Of a stretch of 58,876 bases of DNA, positions 16,997-26,281 are shown piece by piece. A program made the translations under genes and the position numbers. This stretch comes from Terrisporobacter othiniensis (GTDB lineage: Bacteria; Bacillota; Clostridia; Peptostreptococcales; Peptostreptococcaceae): contig NZ_JWHR01000032.1 of NCBI RefSeq assembly GCF_000808015.1, forward strand, positions 1-58,876, read 5' to 3'. Each line of letters opens with the position of its first letter. Positions within the stretch are counted from its first letter, which is position 1. The notes under the pieces are model-generated. The model searched no databases, was not told the origin of the DNA, and worked only from the letters and a program-made list of their open reading frames with translations.

Positions 16997-17848
16997 ATGA
17001 GTGAAAGTAATATTAAAAATATAATTAGATGTTGGAAGATGATATTAGTAGTCTTTATAATAACACTAATTAGTGAAAAAATAGGTGTTATAAAAATACC
17101 AATAGCATCTGGAAGTATTATGTTTTTACCTTTATTGTATTGCATGATTATTTGTCTAATATTAGCTTTATTAAAACCCATCAAAATAATAGGTTCAAAG
17201 GAAGACTGTGATATATCAGATAAGATTGTTGTTATAGGAATAGCTGTATTTTGTGCAAAAGTAGGAGTTAACAGCGGAGCAGCAATAGAAAGTGTTATAT
17301 TAGCAGGGCCAGCACTTATATTACAAGAACTTGGTAACTTAGGAACTATATTTTTAGCATTACCAATAGCATTATTATTTGGATTTAAAAGAGAAGCTGT
17401 TGGTATGACACATTCCATAGGACGTGAGCCGAATATTGCATATATAGCAGAAAAATGTGGAATGAACTCTCCAGAAGGACGCGGAATAATGATTACATAT
17501 GTTGTAGGAACATTGGTAGGGTCAATTTTCTTAGGAGCATTAGCTAGTTTTCTTGCTACTGCTACACCATTCCATCCTCTATCTTTAGCAATGGCGTGTG
17601 GCGTAGGAAGTGGAAGTATGATGGCTGCATCAGTTGCTCCTTTAATGGAAACCTTCCCTCAAATGGCTACAGAGATTTCTGCATATGCAGGTATGAGTAA
17701 TACTCTGTCTACTGCAGATGGAATATTTGTAACTATATTTATTGCTTATCCATTATGTAACTTTTTGTATAAAAAATTGGAACCTATTATAGGAAGAAAA
17801 AGTAAAGCTGAAATTAAGCTAGTTGAGGAGGTCCAAGAAAATGAATAA
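16997..17848 (+). CDS. DUF3100-type membrane protein
   Basis: A 283 aa polytopic membrane protein with about eight hydrophobic segments, matching what I recall of the DUF3100 family (recognition from sequence pattern, not a search). The segment GREPNIAYIAEKCGMNSPEGRG is a conserved-looking polar loop. It starts 17 bases after the amidohydrolase and overlaps the next small membrane gene by 8 bases, so the two probably form one transporter. The likely role is uptake of the amidohydrolase substrate; this is inference. Confidence 0.65.
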   Translation: MSESNIKNIIRCWKMILVVFIITLISEKIGVIKIPIASGSIMFLPLLYCMIICLILALLKPIKIIGSKEDCDISDKIVVIGIAVFCAKVGVNSGAAIESVILAGPALILQELGNLGTIFLALPIALLFGFKREAVGMTHSIGREPNIAYIAEKCGMNSPEGRGIMITYVVGTLVGSIFLGALASFLATATPFHPLSLAMACGVGSGSMMAASVAPLMETFPQMATEISAYAGMSNTLSTADGIFVTIFIAYPLCNFLYKKLEPIIGRKSKAEIKLVEEVQENE

Positions 17849-18308
17849 GAAGTTAAATATAAGTATATTTATAGAATTAGTATCAATTATGTTGTTAGTA
17901 TCAGTTATTAGTATTTTTGGAAACAGCATAGGATACAAAATTTCAATTATGGAATCAATACCAGGTATGTTGATTTTATTTGCAATAGCTCTATCTGGTA
18001 GTCTTTTGACATATATAATTCCTATAAATTGTCCAGCTGTTGTATGGATTAGTATTATAGGTGTTATAGTTGCCTGTCCTATATCTCCTGTTTCTCAATT
18101 TGTAAATATGCACGTTGAAAAAATAAATATGTTAGCTCTTGCTACTTGTATCTTAGGTTTTGCAGGTGTATCCATGTCTAAAAACTGGGTGGATCTTAAA
18201 CGTATTGGCTGGAGAGGAATAGTTGTGGCATGTTTCGTAATGTTAGGAACATTTGTAGGTTCAGCATTTGTTGCTCAGATTGTTCTATCATCTAGTGGAA
18301 TAATATAA
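17841..18308 (+). CDS. Small membrane protein, partner of the DUF3100 protein
   Basis: A 155 aa protein with four or five hydrophobic helices and almost no soluble part. The frame extends to a TTG at 17823, but that region is the ribosome binding site (GAGGAGGT). The ATG at 17841 is therefore used, giving an 8-base overlap with the upstream gene. The tight coupling suggests a two-subunit membrane complex. I know no function for it. Confidence 0.7.
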   Translation: MNKKLNISIFIELVSIMLLVSVISIFGNSIGYKISIMESIPGMLILFAIALSGSLLTYIIPINCPAVVWISIIGVIVACPISPVSQFVNMHVEKINMLALATCILGFAGVSMSKNWVDLKRIGWRGIVVACFVMLGTFVGSAFVAQIVLSSSGII

Positions 18309-18364
18309 TAATTAATTTTATATTTTAAAGATTAAGATAGCATTAACAAGAGGAGGGGAGTAAC

Positions 18365-19726
18365 ATGACAGATTTCTTAAATTGGCTAAGTGGTATTCTT
18401 TGGGGACCATATATGATTACATTATTAGTTGGGACAGGTATTTTTCTAACATTTAAATTGGGATTTGTTCAATTTAGATATTTTACAACTGCTTTTAAAG
18501 AATTGGTAGGCAAAATATTTACACCATCACAAGGAAAAGGAGAAGGAGAAATAAAATCTTTTCAAGCTTTAGCAACAGCTTTATCTTCTTGTATAGGTGT
18601 AGGAAATATTGTTGGTATAGCATCTGCTATTGGAGTAGGTGGACCAGGAGCAATCTTTTGGATGTGGGTTTCAGCAATATTTGGTATGGCTACAAAATTT
18701 AGTGAGATAACACTTTCTATGAAATATAGAGAAAAAGATGAAAATGGTGTTTGGCGTGGTGGACCAATGTATGTTTTAAAAAATGGGTTAAATTGCAAAT
18801 GGGCGGGAGTTTTCTTTGCATTAATAACAGCATTTGTAGGTCTTATAAGTTGTAATATGGTTCAATCAAACTCCGTTGCAAGTGCACTTAGTGTTTATGG
18901 TGTTAAGCCTGTTGTTACAGGTGCAATTCTTGCAGTATTAACATTTATAGTTATATTTGGTGGTGTAAAAAGGTTATCAAAAGTTACTAGTATTATTACT
19001 CCTATCATGGGATTAATTTATATAATGGGTGCATTAGTAGTTATATGTTGTAATTATCAACAAATTATACCTACATTTAAATTAATTTTTACTAGTGCAT
19101 TTTCAGGTCAAGCAGCATTTGGAGGATTTGTAGGAGCAACCTTAAAAGAAGCATTAAGATTTGGAGTTGCTAGGGGGATATTCTCAAATGAAGCTGGTAT
19201 AGGTAGTTCACCAATGATACATGCCACAGCTACAGTAGATCATCCTTGTAGACAAGGTTTATATGGAATTATGGAAGTATTTATAGATACTATAGTTGTA
19301 TGTACCATAACTGCTTTAGTAATTTTGATGTCAGGTGCATGGACAAGTGGAGCAGAAGGTGCAGCTATGACAAATCAAGCATTTGCATCAGGTTTAGGTA
19401 ACTTAGGTGGAGTAGTCGTAAGTATATGCGTAACATTATTTGCATTTTCTACATTACTTGGGTGGTCTTGGTATGGAGAAACAGCCATAGAATTTATTTT
19501 CGGAACAAAAGCTATAATACCTTATAGAATACTTTGGGTAGTATGTGCATTTGTAGGAGCTTTATTCCAATTTAACTCATTAATGCTACTTGCAGATACA
19601 GTAAATGGATTAATGGCAATACCAAACTTAATAAGTTTATTGGTGCTTAGTGGTTCAATAGCTACATTATGCAAAGAGTTTTTTAATAAAGAAGAATATG
19701 GTTTTGGTAAAAAAAAACAACTTTAA
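18365..19726 (+). CDS. Alanine/glycine:cation symporter (AgcS family)
   Basis: A 453 aa secondary transporter with about eleven helices. Family features include LVGTGIFLTFKLGFVQFR, SFQALATALSSCIGVGNIVG, and FSNEAGIGSSPMIHATA, the conserved SNEAGxGS motif. It imports alanine or glycine with sodium or protons. The operon position after the amidohydrolase and DUF3100 genes suggests it moves a free amino acid product or counter-substrate. AGGAGGGGAG is the ribosome binding site. Confidence 0.92.
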   Translation: MTDFLNWLSGILWGPYMITLLVGTGIFLTFKLGFVQFRYFTTAFKELVGKIFTPSQGKGEGEIKSFQALATALSSCIGVGNIVGIASAIGVGGPGAIFWMWVSAIFGMATKFSEITLSMKYREKDENGVWRGGPMYVLKNGLNCKWAGVFFALITAFVGLISCNMVQSNSVASALSVYGVKPVVTGAILAVLTFIVIFGGVKRLSKVTSIITPIMGLIYIMGALVVICCNYQQIIPTFKLIFTSAFSGQAAFGGFVGATLKEALRFGVARGIFSNEAGIGSSPMIHATATVDHPCRQGLYGIMEVFIDTIVVCTITALVILMSGAWTSGAEGAAMTNQAFASGLGNLGGVVVSICVTLFAFSTLLGWSWYGETAIEFIFGTKAIIPYRILWVVCAFVGALFQFNSLMLLADTVNGLMAIPNLISLLVLSGSIATLCKEFFNKEEYGFGKKKQL

Positions 19727-19745
19727 ATAAATAGAGGTGGTTTAT

Positions 19746-20585
19746 GTGAGTATAAATTTGAAATATCTATTGGAAGATAGGGAAGAAGTAGAAGAATTTT
19801 TGCCAGATTTATTTAGCATAAAAATAGTAAGTAAAGGTTGTAACTTACTTGGAACCATGTTTACAGCACAAGGAAGAGAGAAACATCCTACAGCAATATT
19901 ATTACATGGATTTCCAGGTTATGAAGAAAACTTAGACTTAGCACAGGGGCTTAGAAGAATAGGATTAAATGTTTTAACTTTTCATTATAGAGGATGTTGG
20001 TCAAGTCAGGGAAGCTATTCTTTTACTAATTGTTTAGAAGATGTTACCTCAGCCATAGACTTTATTACTGATAAAAAGAATATAGAACAGTTTAATATTG
20101 ATATAGATAACTTGATATTAATTGGACATAGTGTAGGTGGATTTTTAGCATTAAGTAATTGCATGGATAATAGAATAAAAATGTCAGTTGCCATAAGTCC
20201 TTTTGATCTTGGCCTTGCAGGTGAAAATATAAAAAATAATAATCAAGAAGAAGTTCAAAAAATAATTGAATTGTTTATAGGAGGGCAAGATCCTTTAAGT
20301 GGAACATGTTCCAATAAATTGATTTATGAAATAATGGAAAATTATTCAGAGTGGAAATTAGCAAACAAAAGCGAAGAGTTAGCTAATGAAAAATTATTAA
20401 TAATTGGAGCAAAAAAAGATACTATAGGATTATATAAACTTTATCATGAGCCTTTAATAAAAGAAATATTAAAACACAATAAAAATAATCTTACTGAGAT
20501 GTTAATAAATACAGATCATTGTTATAGCAATAAGAGAATTTGTTTACTTAAAAATATTGCATATTGGATTGAGAAAAATATTTAG
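19746..20585 (+). CDS. Alpha/beta hydrolase
   Basis: A 279 aa serine hydrolase. HGFPGYEENLDLA supplies the oxyanion region, GHSVGG holds the nucleophilic serine, and the late NTDHCYSNKR carries the catalytic histidine. The preferred start is GTG at 19746, since a GTG at 19737 falls inside the AGAGGTGG ribosome binding site. An ATG two bases earlier is out of frame. The gene lies 19 bases after the symporter. An esterase, amidase or acyl-peptidase role in the operon substrate pathway is likely but not proven. Confidence 0.8.
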   Translation: MSINLKYLLEDREEVEEFLPDLFSIKIVSKGCNLLGTMFTAQGREKHPTAILLHGFPGYEENLDLAQGLRRIGLNVLTFHYRGCWSSQGSYSFTNCLEDVTSAIDFITDKKNIEQFNIDIDNLILIGHSVGGFLALSNCMDNRIKMSVAISPFDLGLAGENIKNNNQEEVQKIIELFIGGQDPLSGTCSNKLIYEIMENYSEWKLANKSEELANEKLLIIGAKKDTIGLYKLYHEPLIKEILKHNKNNLTEMLINTDHCYSNKRICLLKNIAYWIEKNI

Positions 20586-20648
20586 TTGAAAAATACTAAA
20601 AGTACAATAAAATTAGGATAAATTAGAAATTTAAGGGGGGAAAGAATT

Positions 20649-21905
20649 ATGTTAAAAACTACAAAAATAACAGATCCAAAATTATACTCAATAGTAGAGA
20701 AAGAATTAGAAAGACAAAAATATAATATAGAAATGATAGCATCAGAAAGTTCTGCACCAACAGAAATCCTAGAACTTATGGGAAGTGTATTTGTAAATAA
20801 AACAGAAGAAGGTCTTCCAGGAAAAAGATATCAAGCAGGTTCAGAGTTTGCAGATGAAGTTGAAAACTTATGTATTGAAAGAGCAAAAGAAGCTTTTGGT
20901 TGTGAATATGTAAATGTTCAAGCTTACTCAGGAGCAACTGCAAACTATACAGTATTTAACGCTGTTCTTGAACCAGGGGACAAAATACTTGCCATGAGAT
21001 TAGATCATGGAGGACATTTAACACATGGTTCACCAGCAAACTTTGTAAGTAAAATATATAAATATGAACACTATGGTGTAGATATAGAAACTGAAAGAAT
21101 AAATTATGATGAAGTGGAAGCTAAGGCATTAGAATTTAAACCTAAAATGATAATAGCAGGAGCAAGTGCATACCCTAGACTTATAGATTATGAAAGAATG
21201 AGAGAAATTGCTGATAAAGTAGGAGCATATTTAATGGTAGATATGGCTCATATATCAGGACTTATTGGAGCGGGAGTTATTCCCTCACCTATACCTTACG
21301 CAGATTTTGCCACATCTTCTTGCTCAAAAACAATTTGTGGTCCTAGAGGTGGGTTTGTAATGTGTAAAGAAAAATATGCAAAAGCATTAAATAAAGCAAC
21401 TTTCCCAGGAACACTAGGCTCTATACAAATAAACGGTATTGCAGCTAAAGCTAATATGTTTAAAAGAGTAAGAGAACCGGAATTTATTGCAACAATGCAA
21501 AGAGTTTTAGACAATGCTAAATACTTAGCAAAAGAATTAGAACAAAGAGGATTTAGAATAATAAGTGGTGGTACAGACAATCATATAGTACTTGTTGATT
21601 TAAGACCTAAAAAAATAACTGGTAAACAGTTTGATCAAGCTCTTGAGTCTATAGGTATAACAGTTAATAAAAACACTATTCCAGATGATCCAGAAAGTCC
21701 ATTTGTAACAAGTGGTGTTCGTATAGGACTTACAGCAGTTTCAGAGAGAGGATTTGGTAATGCTGAAATAGCTGAGATAGCTGACATTATGGAAAAAGTT
21801 GCAGATAACATAGATAATGAAGAAGTTTTAAACGAATGTAGAGTTCAAGCAAGAAATTTAATCTCAAGATTCCCACTATATCCAAAAGGATATTTTGAAG
21901 ATTAA
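20649..21905 (+). CDS. SHMT-like PLP enzyme with remodelled active site
   Basis: 418 aa, fold type I, clearly homologous end to end to serine hydroxymethyltransferase. It retains GGHLTHGSP, VDMAH (Asp198 for PLP), the Schiff-base Lys227, SGGTDNH and the substrate-binding arginine in SGVRIG. By alignment from memory with E. coli GlyA, Tyr55 becomes Thr52, Tyr65 becomes Gln62, and the His before the PLP lysine becomes Ser226 (CSKTICGPRGG). The FPGxQGGP loop becomes FPGTLGS. Those residues handle folate and retro-aldol chemistry, so this is probably not the housekeeping enzyme. A folate-independent aldolase or alpha-methylserine-type activity is possible. It ends the operon. Confidence 0.85.
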   Translation: MLKTTKITDPKLYSIVEKELERQKYNIEMIASESSAPTEILELMGSVFVNKTEEGLPGKRYQAGSEFADEVENLCIERAKEAFGCEYVNVQAYSGATANYTVFNAVLEPGDKILAMRLDHGGHLTHGSPANFVSKIYKYEHYGVDIETERINYDEVEAKALEFKPKMIIAGASAYPRLIDYERMREIADKVGAYLMVDMAHISGLIGAGVIPSPIPYADFATSSCSKTICGPRGGFVMCKEKYAKALNKATFPGTLGSIQINGIAAKANMFKRVREPEFIATMQRVLDNAKYLAKELEQRGFRIISGGTDNHIVLVDLRPKKITGKQFDQALESIGITVNKNTIPDDPESPFVTSGVRIGLTAVSERGFGNAEIAEIADIMEKVADNIDNEEVLNECRVQARNLISRFPLYPKGYFED

Positions 21906-21920
21906 TCCTATATAACAGCA

Positions 21921-21974
21921 AAAACTCAAAAGGCTTAGACCCTAAAAGAAGGGGTCTAAGTCTTTTGAGTTTTC
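21921..21974 (+). terminator. Strong terminator of the M20-SHMT-like operon
   Basis: A 22-base arm from AAAACTCAAAAGGCTTAGA pairs with its complement around a short A-rich loop and ends in TTTT. Confidence 0.9.
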
Positions 21975-22186
21975 AATTTATACACTACTTGTATTCAAGA
22001 CTAAACAAGATTTTATTGATTATTGTACTAAAAATAGCAATTAAAAATGGCTTCAAAAGTATTTTTAAGTTAGCGGTTACAATTAGCTAAATTATAATAT
22101 ATAATAAAATTAAAATATTATCATAAGGTTATAGTATATATCTAGATTTATGTTAATAATAAGAAAAATAATCTGGAGGCAACATA

Positions 22187-23326
22187 ATGAATAAAAAGGA
22201 TTTTTCTAATTTAGAAGATCAAATCATGTCTACAGTTAGCAATGCACTTAAAGCAATAGATATTGCTAATTTGAAAAGAGATATTAACGATAAAACTGAA
22301 GAAACCATAAATCAATTTAGATCAAAGTTTGATGAATATAGTGAAAAATATATTGGTTTAAATAAAAAATCTAAAAATGATATATCTAAATACATTAGTA
22401 AAAGACCAGCTGGAAGTATATCGGGAATACTTTGTATAGTATTTGGAGCCAGCGGAAGTATAATTTATGGTTCTTCAGTAGCACTATTTCTAATAGCAAA
22501 TTCACTATTTAGTGGTTTTATTGTAGGTAGCCAAGTTGTTTTGGGAGTTTTAGTTTTATTTTTTGTAGGAAGTGTAGCTTTATTATTAAAAGGAATAAAT
22601 TTAAGAAAAAGAGTAAAGCGCTTTAAGAAGTATGTAAGATTTATTGATGATAATAGTTATTTCTTAATTGAGGATTTAGCGAGATTTGCTAAAGAAAAAA
22701 AGAGTTTTGTACTTAAAGACCTACGTAAAATGATTGATTTAGGTATGTTTTTAGAAGGACATATAGATGAAGAAAAAACTTATTTCATGTTAAATGATGA
22801 AGTATATGGTGATTATTTAAATTTAAAAAAAGAACAAATAGCTAAAGAAAGTAATAAGGAAAAATTAAAAGAAGAAATAGATAATTCAGGAAAAGAAGAG
22901 ATAGAATCTACTATAAAAATAGGAAGAAATTATATTGAACAAATAAAAACTGTAAGAAATGAGCTTTATAGAGAAGAAATATCTATAAAGTTAGATAAAT
23001 TAGTAAACATTGGGGATCAAATCCTTAATTATGTTGAAAAAAATCCTAAAAAAACACAAGAAGTTAATAAATTTGTAAATCATTATCTTCCGATTACTAT
23101 AAAATTAATTAATTCATATAAAGAGTTAAATAATCAAGTAGTTCAAGGTGATAATATAAAAAATGCTAAAATTGAAATTGAAAAGAGTGTTGATCTTATT
23201 AATAATGCTTTTGAAAATTTATTAGATGATTTATATGAAGATGTTGTTTTAGATATTTCTACAGATATTTCTGTTCTTAAAACATTATTTAAACAAGAAG
23301 GATTATCAGAAGAAGATTTTAAGTAA
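22187..23326 (+). CDS. xpaC: XpaC family protein (5-bromo-4-chloroindolyl phosphate hydrolysis protein)
   Basis: A 379 aa protein. Two or three central hydrophobic helices (about residues 75-145, SGILCIVFGASGSIIYG onward) are flanked by charged, coiled-coil-rich segments. The arrangement and its position directly before a TelA gene match XpaC (halogen-hydrol family). Despite the name, enzymatic function is not established. XpaC/TelA pairs are linked to envelope stress and toxic anion or antimicrobial tolerance. Ribosome binding site CTGGAGG. Confidence 0.78.
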   Translation: MNKKDFSNLEDQIMSTVSNALKAIDIANLKRDINDKTEETINQFRSKFDEYSEKYIGLNKKSKNDISKYISKRPAGSISGILCIVFGASGSIIYGSSVALFLIANSLFSGFIVGSQVVLGVLVLFFVGSVALLLKGINLRKRVKRFKKYVRFIDDNSYFLIEDLARFAKEKKSFVLKDLRKMIDLGMFLEGHIDEEKTYFMLNDEVYGDYLNLKKEQIAKESNKEKLKEEIDNSGKEEIESTIKIGRNYIEQIKTVRNELYREEISIKLDKLVNIGDQILNYVEKNPKKTQEVNKFVNHYLPITIKLINSYKELNNQVVQGDNIKNAKIEIEKSVDLINNAFENLLDDLYEDVVLDISTDISVLKTLFKQEGLSEEDFK

Positions 23327-23348
23327 CGGATTTATCCGAAATTGCATA

Positions 23349-23450
23349 GCGCCCACACAGTGGTTTAAAGTGGTAACTAGGATATATCGTTGACTATATG
23401 AAGTGGGGCGCCCACGCAGTAGCTTAAGCAAAGCGAATTTTAAAAAGTAA
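23349..23450 (+). repeat. Intergenic repeat-rich element between xpaC and telA
   Basis: GCGCCCACACAGTGG (23349-23363) and GCGCCCACGCAGTAG (23408-23422) are near-identical direct repeats. The stretch TAAAGTGGTAA ... ATCGTTG ... AGCAAAG-GAATTTTA also recurs at about 49565-49645. It is locally GC-richer than its surroundings and looks like a dispersed short element rather than coding sequence. Confidence 0.5.
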
Positions 23451-23478
23451 GTTTTGAACAAAAAGGGAGGCATTAAAG

Positions 23479-24630
23479 ATGAGTGATGAATTCAAAGAAA
23501 AGTATGTTGATATAAAACCAGAATTAACTTTCCAACCATTTGGGGAGGAAGTTCCTGATTTAAAAGTGGTAAAAGAAGAAAAGGTAGAAGAAAAAATAAT
23601 TGATGAAATCCAACTGACAGAAGAAGAAAAGAAAATGGTAGATCAATTTGTAGATAAAATAGAGATAAGCAATTCAAATTCTATTTTACAATATGGTGTA
23701 GGTGCTCAAAAGAAAATTTCTGATTTTTCACAGTCAGCATTAAATGATGTGAAAACTAAAGATTTAGGTGAGATTGGAGAAATACTGTCTAGCGTAGTTC
23801 TTGAGTTAAAGAACTTTGAAGATTGTGAAGAAAAAAAAGGAATTTTCGGTTTCTTTAAAAAAGGTAAAGATAAGATTTCTCAAATGAAAGTAAATTATGA
23901 AAATGTAGAGAGTAATATAAATAAAATGTGCAATGTTCTTGAAAATCATCAAATAAAACTTTTAAAAGATATTGCTATGCTAGATAAAATGTATGAAATA
24001 AATAAAGTATATTTTAAAGAGCTTTATATGTATATCTTAGCTGGGAAAAAGAAACTTCAAAAATTAGAAAAAGAAGAACTTCCTAAATTACAAGAAAAAG
24101 CAAAAAAAAGTGGTAATCCTCAGGATGCTCAAGAATTAAATGATTTTATTGCTCTTTGTAATCGCTTTGAAAAGAAAATTCACGATTTAGAATTAACTAA
24201 AATGATTTCTTTGCAAATGGCTCCTCAAATTCGTTTAATTCAAAATAATGATACATTAATGTCTGAAAAAATACAATCTACAATTATAAATACTATTCCA
24301 CTTTGGAAAAGTCAAATAGTGTTATCACTTGGAGTTGCTCATGCTGCTGATGCTGCCAAAGTTCAAAGAGAAGTAACAGATATGACAAATGAACTTTTAC
24401 GAAAAAATGCAGAAATATTAAAAACTTCAACTATAGAAACTGCAAAAGAATCTGAAAGAGGAATTGTTGATATTGAAACACTTAGAGCTACTAATGAATC
24501 ATTGATTTCAACTCTTGATGAAATACTTAATATACAAACAGAAGGACGTGAAAAACGTAGGGAAGCTGAAATAGAATTAAGAAATATTGAAGATCAATTA
24601 AAAAATAAGCTTTTAGATTTTAAATATTAG
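23479..24630 (+). CDS. telA: Toxic anion resistance protein, TelA family
   Basis: A 383 aa soluble, highly alpha-helical protein of the TelA/KlaA family. The conserved C-terminal region contains QMAPQIRLIQNNDTLMSEKIQ and IPLWKSQIVLSLG. TelA proteins are associated with tellurite and cell-envelope antimicrobial tolerance; the mechanism is unresolved. AAAGGGAGG is the ribosome binding site. It forms a unit with xpaC 150 bases upstream, although a repeat element intervenes. Confidence 0.9.
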   Translation: MSDEFKEKYVDIKPELTFQPFGEEVPDLKVVKEEKVEEKIIDEIQLTEEEKKMVDQFVDKIEISNSNSILQYGVGAQKKISDFSQSALNDVKTKDLGEIGEILSSVVLELKNFEDCEEKKGIFGFFKKGKDKISQMKVNYENVESNINKMCNVLENHQIKLLKDIAMLDKMYEINKVYFKELYMYILAGKKKLQKLEKEELPKLQEKAKKSGNPQDAQELNDFIALCNRFEKKIHDLELTKMISLQMAPQIRLIQNNDTLMSEKIQSTIINTIPLWKSQIVLSLGVAHAADAAKVQREVTDMTNELLRKNAEILKTSTIETAKESERGIVDIETLRATNESLISTLDEILNIQTEGREKRREAEIELRNIEDQLKNKLLDFKY

Positions 24631-24745
24631 TAATGCAGGCTTAGTATCAAATAATATAGAATTTATTTTATTAGGTATAGAATAAATGTGAAAAATGAGT
24701 AATTAATAGCACAACCATATCCACAGTCCAAATGAACTAAAAAGT

Positions 24746-24790
24746 AAACCATAGTCAATCCAATAATATATTGATTATGGTTTATTTTTT
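24746..24790. terminator. Bidirectional terminator between telA and nitroreductase
   Basis: AAACCATAGTCAAT pairs with ATTGATTATGGTTT. T-rich tails on both strands serve the convergent genes. Confidence 0.8.
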
Positions 24791-24814
24791 ACATATAATT
24801 AAAAAAATTTAAAA

Positions 24815-25639
24815 TTACAATCTTGTTATATTTACATCTTTTCTTGGAACTGTTCTTTTATAATGTACTTTTGGGTAACCAATTACCATACATGCAACTA
24901 GCTCTTCGTTATCTCCTATCTGAAGAAACTTACCTATTTCAGGATTAAATTTTACAGCTCTTGATAAGAAGCCACTAAAATATGTTCCAAGCCCTAGAGC
25001 ATTTATCATAAGTTCCATTTTTGATGCTGCTAAAGCTCCATTTACAATGTTATTTGATTTTATTACTATTAATAGCGGAGCTTTGGAGAACAGCTTATCT
25101 TCTCCATCAGGATTTTCTACAAAATTTTTATGCATATCCTTCCACATATTAGCATACATCCTAATTTGAGTTGGAGTATTTTCATCAGATAATAAATTAT
25201 AAGCTTGACTATTTAAAGTTTGTAGGACCATTTTTCTAAGCTCTTGTATTTTGTCTTTTACAATAACATATGAAACATCTTGCAGATTTCCGCTAGTTTG
25301 AGTGAACTTTCCTGCTTCAATTATTTTATCTATCTTTGCTTCTTCAACATCTTTTTTTGAAAATAACCTAACGCTTCTTCTAAATTTCATGAAGTTCATT
25401 AACACATCTGAATTTACTAAAAATTCTTTATCATTGTATTCTTTTACTTCACTCATTGAGTATTCTTTTTCATCATCAGAAGATATAGCCTTTACAGGGC
25501 AAATTGCAATACAATGTCCACATTTTACACAAGTTTCATTTTTTATATGAGACTTTCCGTTAATCATCACTATATCATTTACTATACAGTCTTGTTTACA
25601 TAAAGTACACCCTATACATTTATTGGTATTTACTAACAC
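24815..25639 (-). CDS. Ferredoxin-nitroreductase fusion protein
   Basis: A 274 aa flavoprotein. The N-terminal 55 residues carry two [4Fe-4S] clusters (CIGCTLCKQDC and CVKCGHCIAICP). The rest is a nitroreductase-family FMN domain beginning FRRSVRLFSKKDVEE. The fusion lets ferredoxin-type clusters pass electrons directly to FMN. Substrates may be nitro compounds or other electron acceptors. GGAGGCATTT-type ribosome binding site. The MerR gene just upstream on the same strand is the probable regulator. Confidence 0.9.
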   Translation of the reverse strand: MLVNTNKCIGCTLCKQDCIVNDIVMINGKSHIKNETCVKCGHCIAICPVKAISSDDEKEYSMSEVKEYNDKEFLVNSDVLMNFMKFRRSVRLFSKKDVEEAKIDKIIEAGKFTQTSGNLQDVSYVIVKDKIQELRKMVLQTLNSQAYNLLSDENTPTQIRMYANMWKDMHKNFVENPDGEDKLFSKAPLLIVIKSNNIVNGALAASKMELMINALGLGTYFSGFLSRAVKFNPEIGKFLQIGDNEELVACMVIGYPKVHYKRTVPRKDVNITRL

Positions 25640-25730
25640 TATAAAATGCCTCCTTCCTATATAGTGGTATTTATAATTATATTTATTAAACTAGAGTTTA
25701 AGTCAAGCTTTTTTATAAAGAAAATATATA

Positions 25731-26081
25731 CTAACTATTTTGTCTGCTTTCAAGGTTTAAATTTATTTTATCAATATGCTTTTTTAGCATTTTTCTTTGT
25801 TCTTCTAATTTATTTCGATGTTCGATTAAAAGAGTTATTGCTAATTGATTATTGTTGCTGTCTGCTAGAATATCTAAATTAGTGCGGATTTCTTTGACTG
25901 ACATTCCTATGTTTCTTAAACATCTAATTAAATTTAGTAATTCTATATCTTTTTCTGAAAATACTCTTATATTGTTTTTATCTCGTTTAAATTCAGGTAA
26001 TAATCCTTCTTTTTCATAATATCTTATTTTTGATTGAGATATATTAGTTATTTCAGAAACTTCTTTTATTTTATATTCCAT
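25731..26081 (-). CDS. MerR family transcriptional regulator
   Basis: A 116 aa regulator. The N-terminal winged helix reads YKIKEVSEITNISQSKIRYY and EKEGLLPEFKRDKNNIRVFS, and a C-terminal dimerisation coiled coil follows. No cysteine cluster typical of metal sensors is present, so it probably senses an organic compound or redox-linked signal. It lies about 90 bases upstream of the nitroreductase gene on the same strand, and control of that gene is likely. Ribosome binding site AAGGAGT. Confidence 0.88.
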   Translation of the reverse strand: MEYKIKEVSEITNISQSKIRYYEKEGLLPEFKRDKNNIRVFSEKDIELLNLIRCLRNIGMSVKEIRTNLDILADSNNNQLAITLLIEHRNKLEEQRKMLKKHIDKINLNLESRQNS

Positions 26082-26238
26082 ATAATTTACTCCTTATAGT
26101 TAATATTGATTTTAATTATTATAACTTATATTATAGAGTTTATAAATTTATTTAGTAATAAACTAAAAATAAGTATATTTTAAATTAATAACAGTATTAT
26201 GAAATGAGAAAAATATTTGTTTTAAAAATAAGCTCTTT

Positions 26239-26272
26239 AAAACCGTATCACAAGTAAGTAATACGGTTTTTA
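26239..26272. terminator. Terminator hairpin, ACCGTAT repeat copy 1
   Basis: AAAACCGTAT pairs with ATACGGTTTT around a 12-base loop CACAAGTAAGTA. The same stem and nearly the same loop recur at 44814 and 45901. Here it lies just downstream of panS (minus strand). Confidence 0.75.
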
Positions 26273-26281
26273 TATTAAAAA

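Noticed and set aside
23479..24630. TelA/XpaC as part of a phage or plasmid tellurite-resistance island
   Set aside because: No other ter genes, integrase or mobility genes flank it, and the base composition of the genes matches the surroundings.
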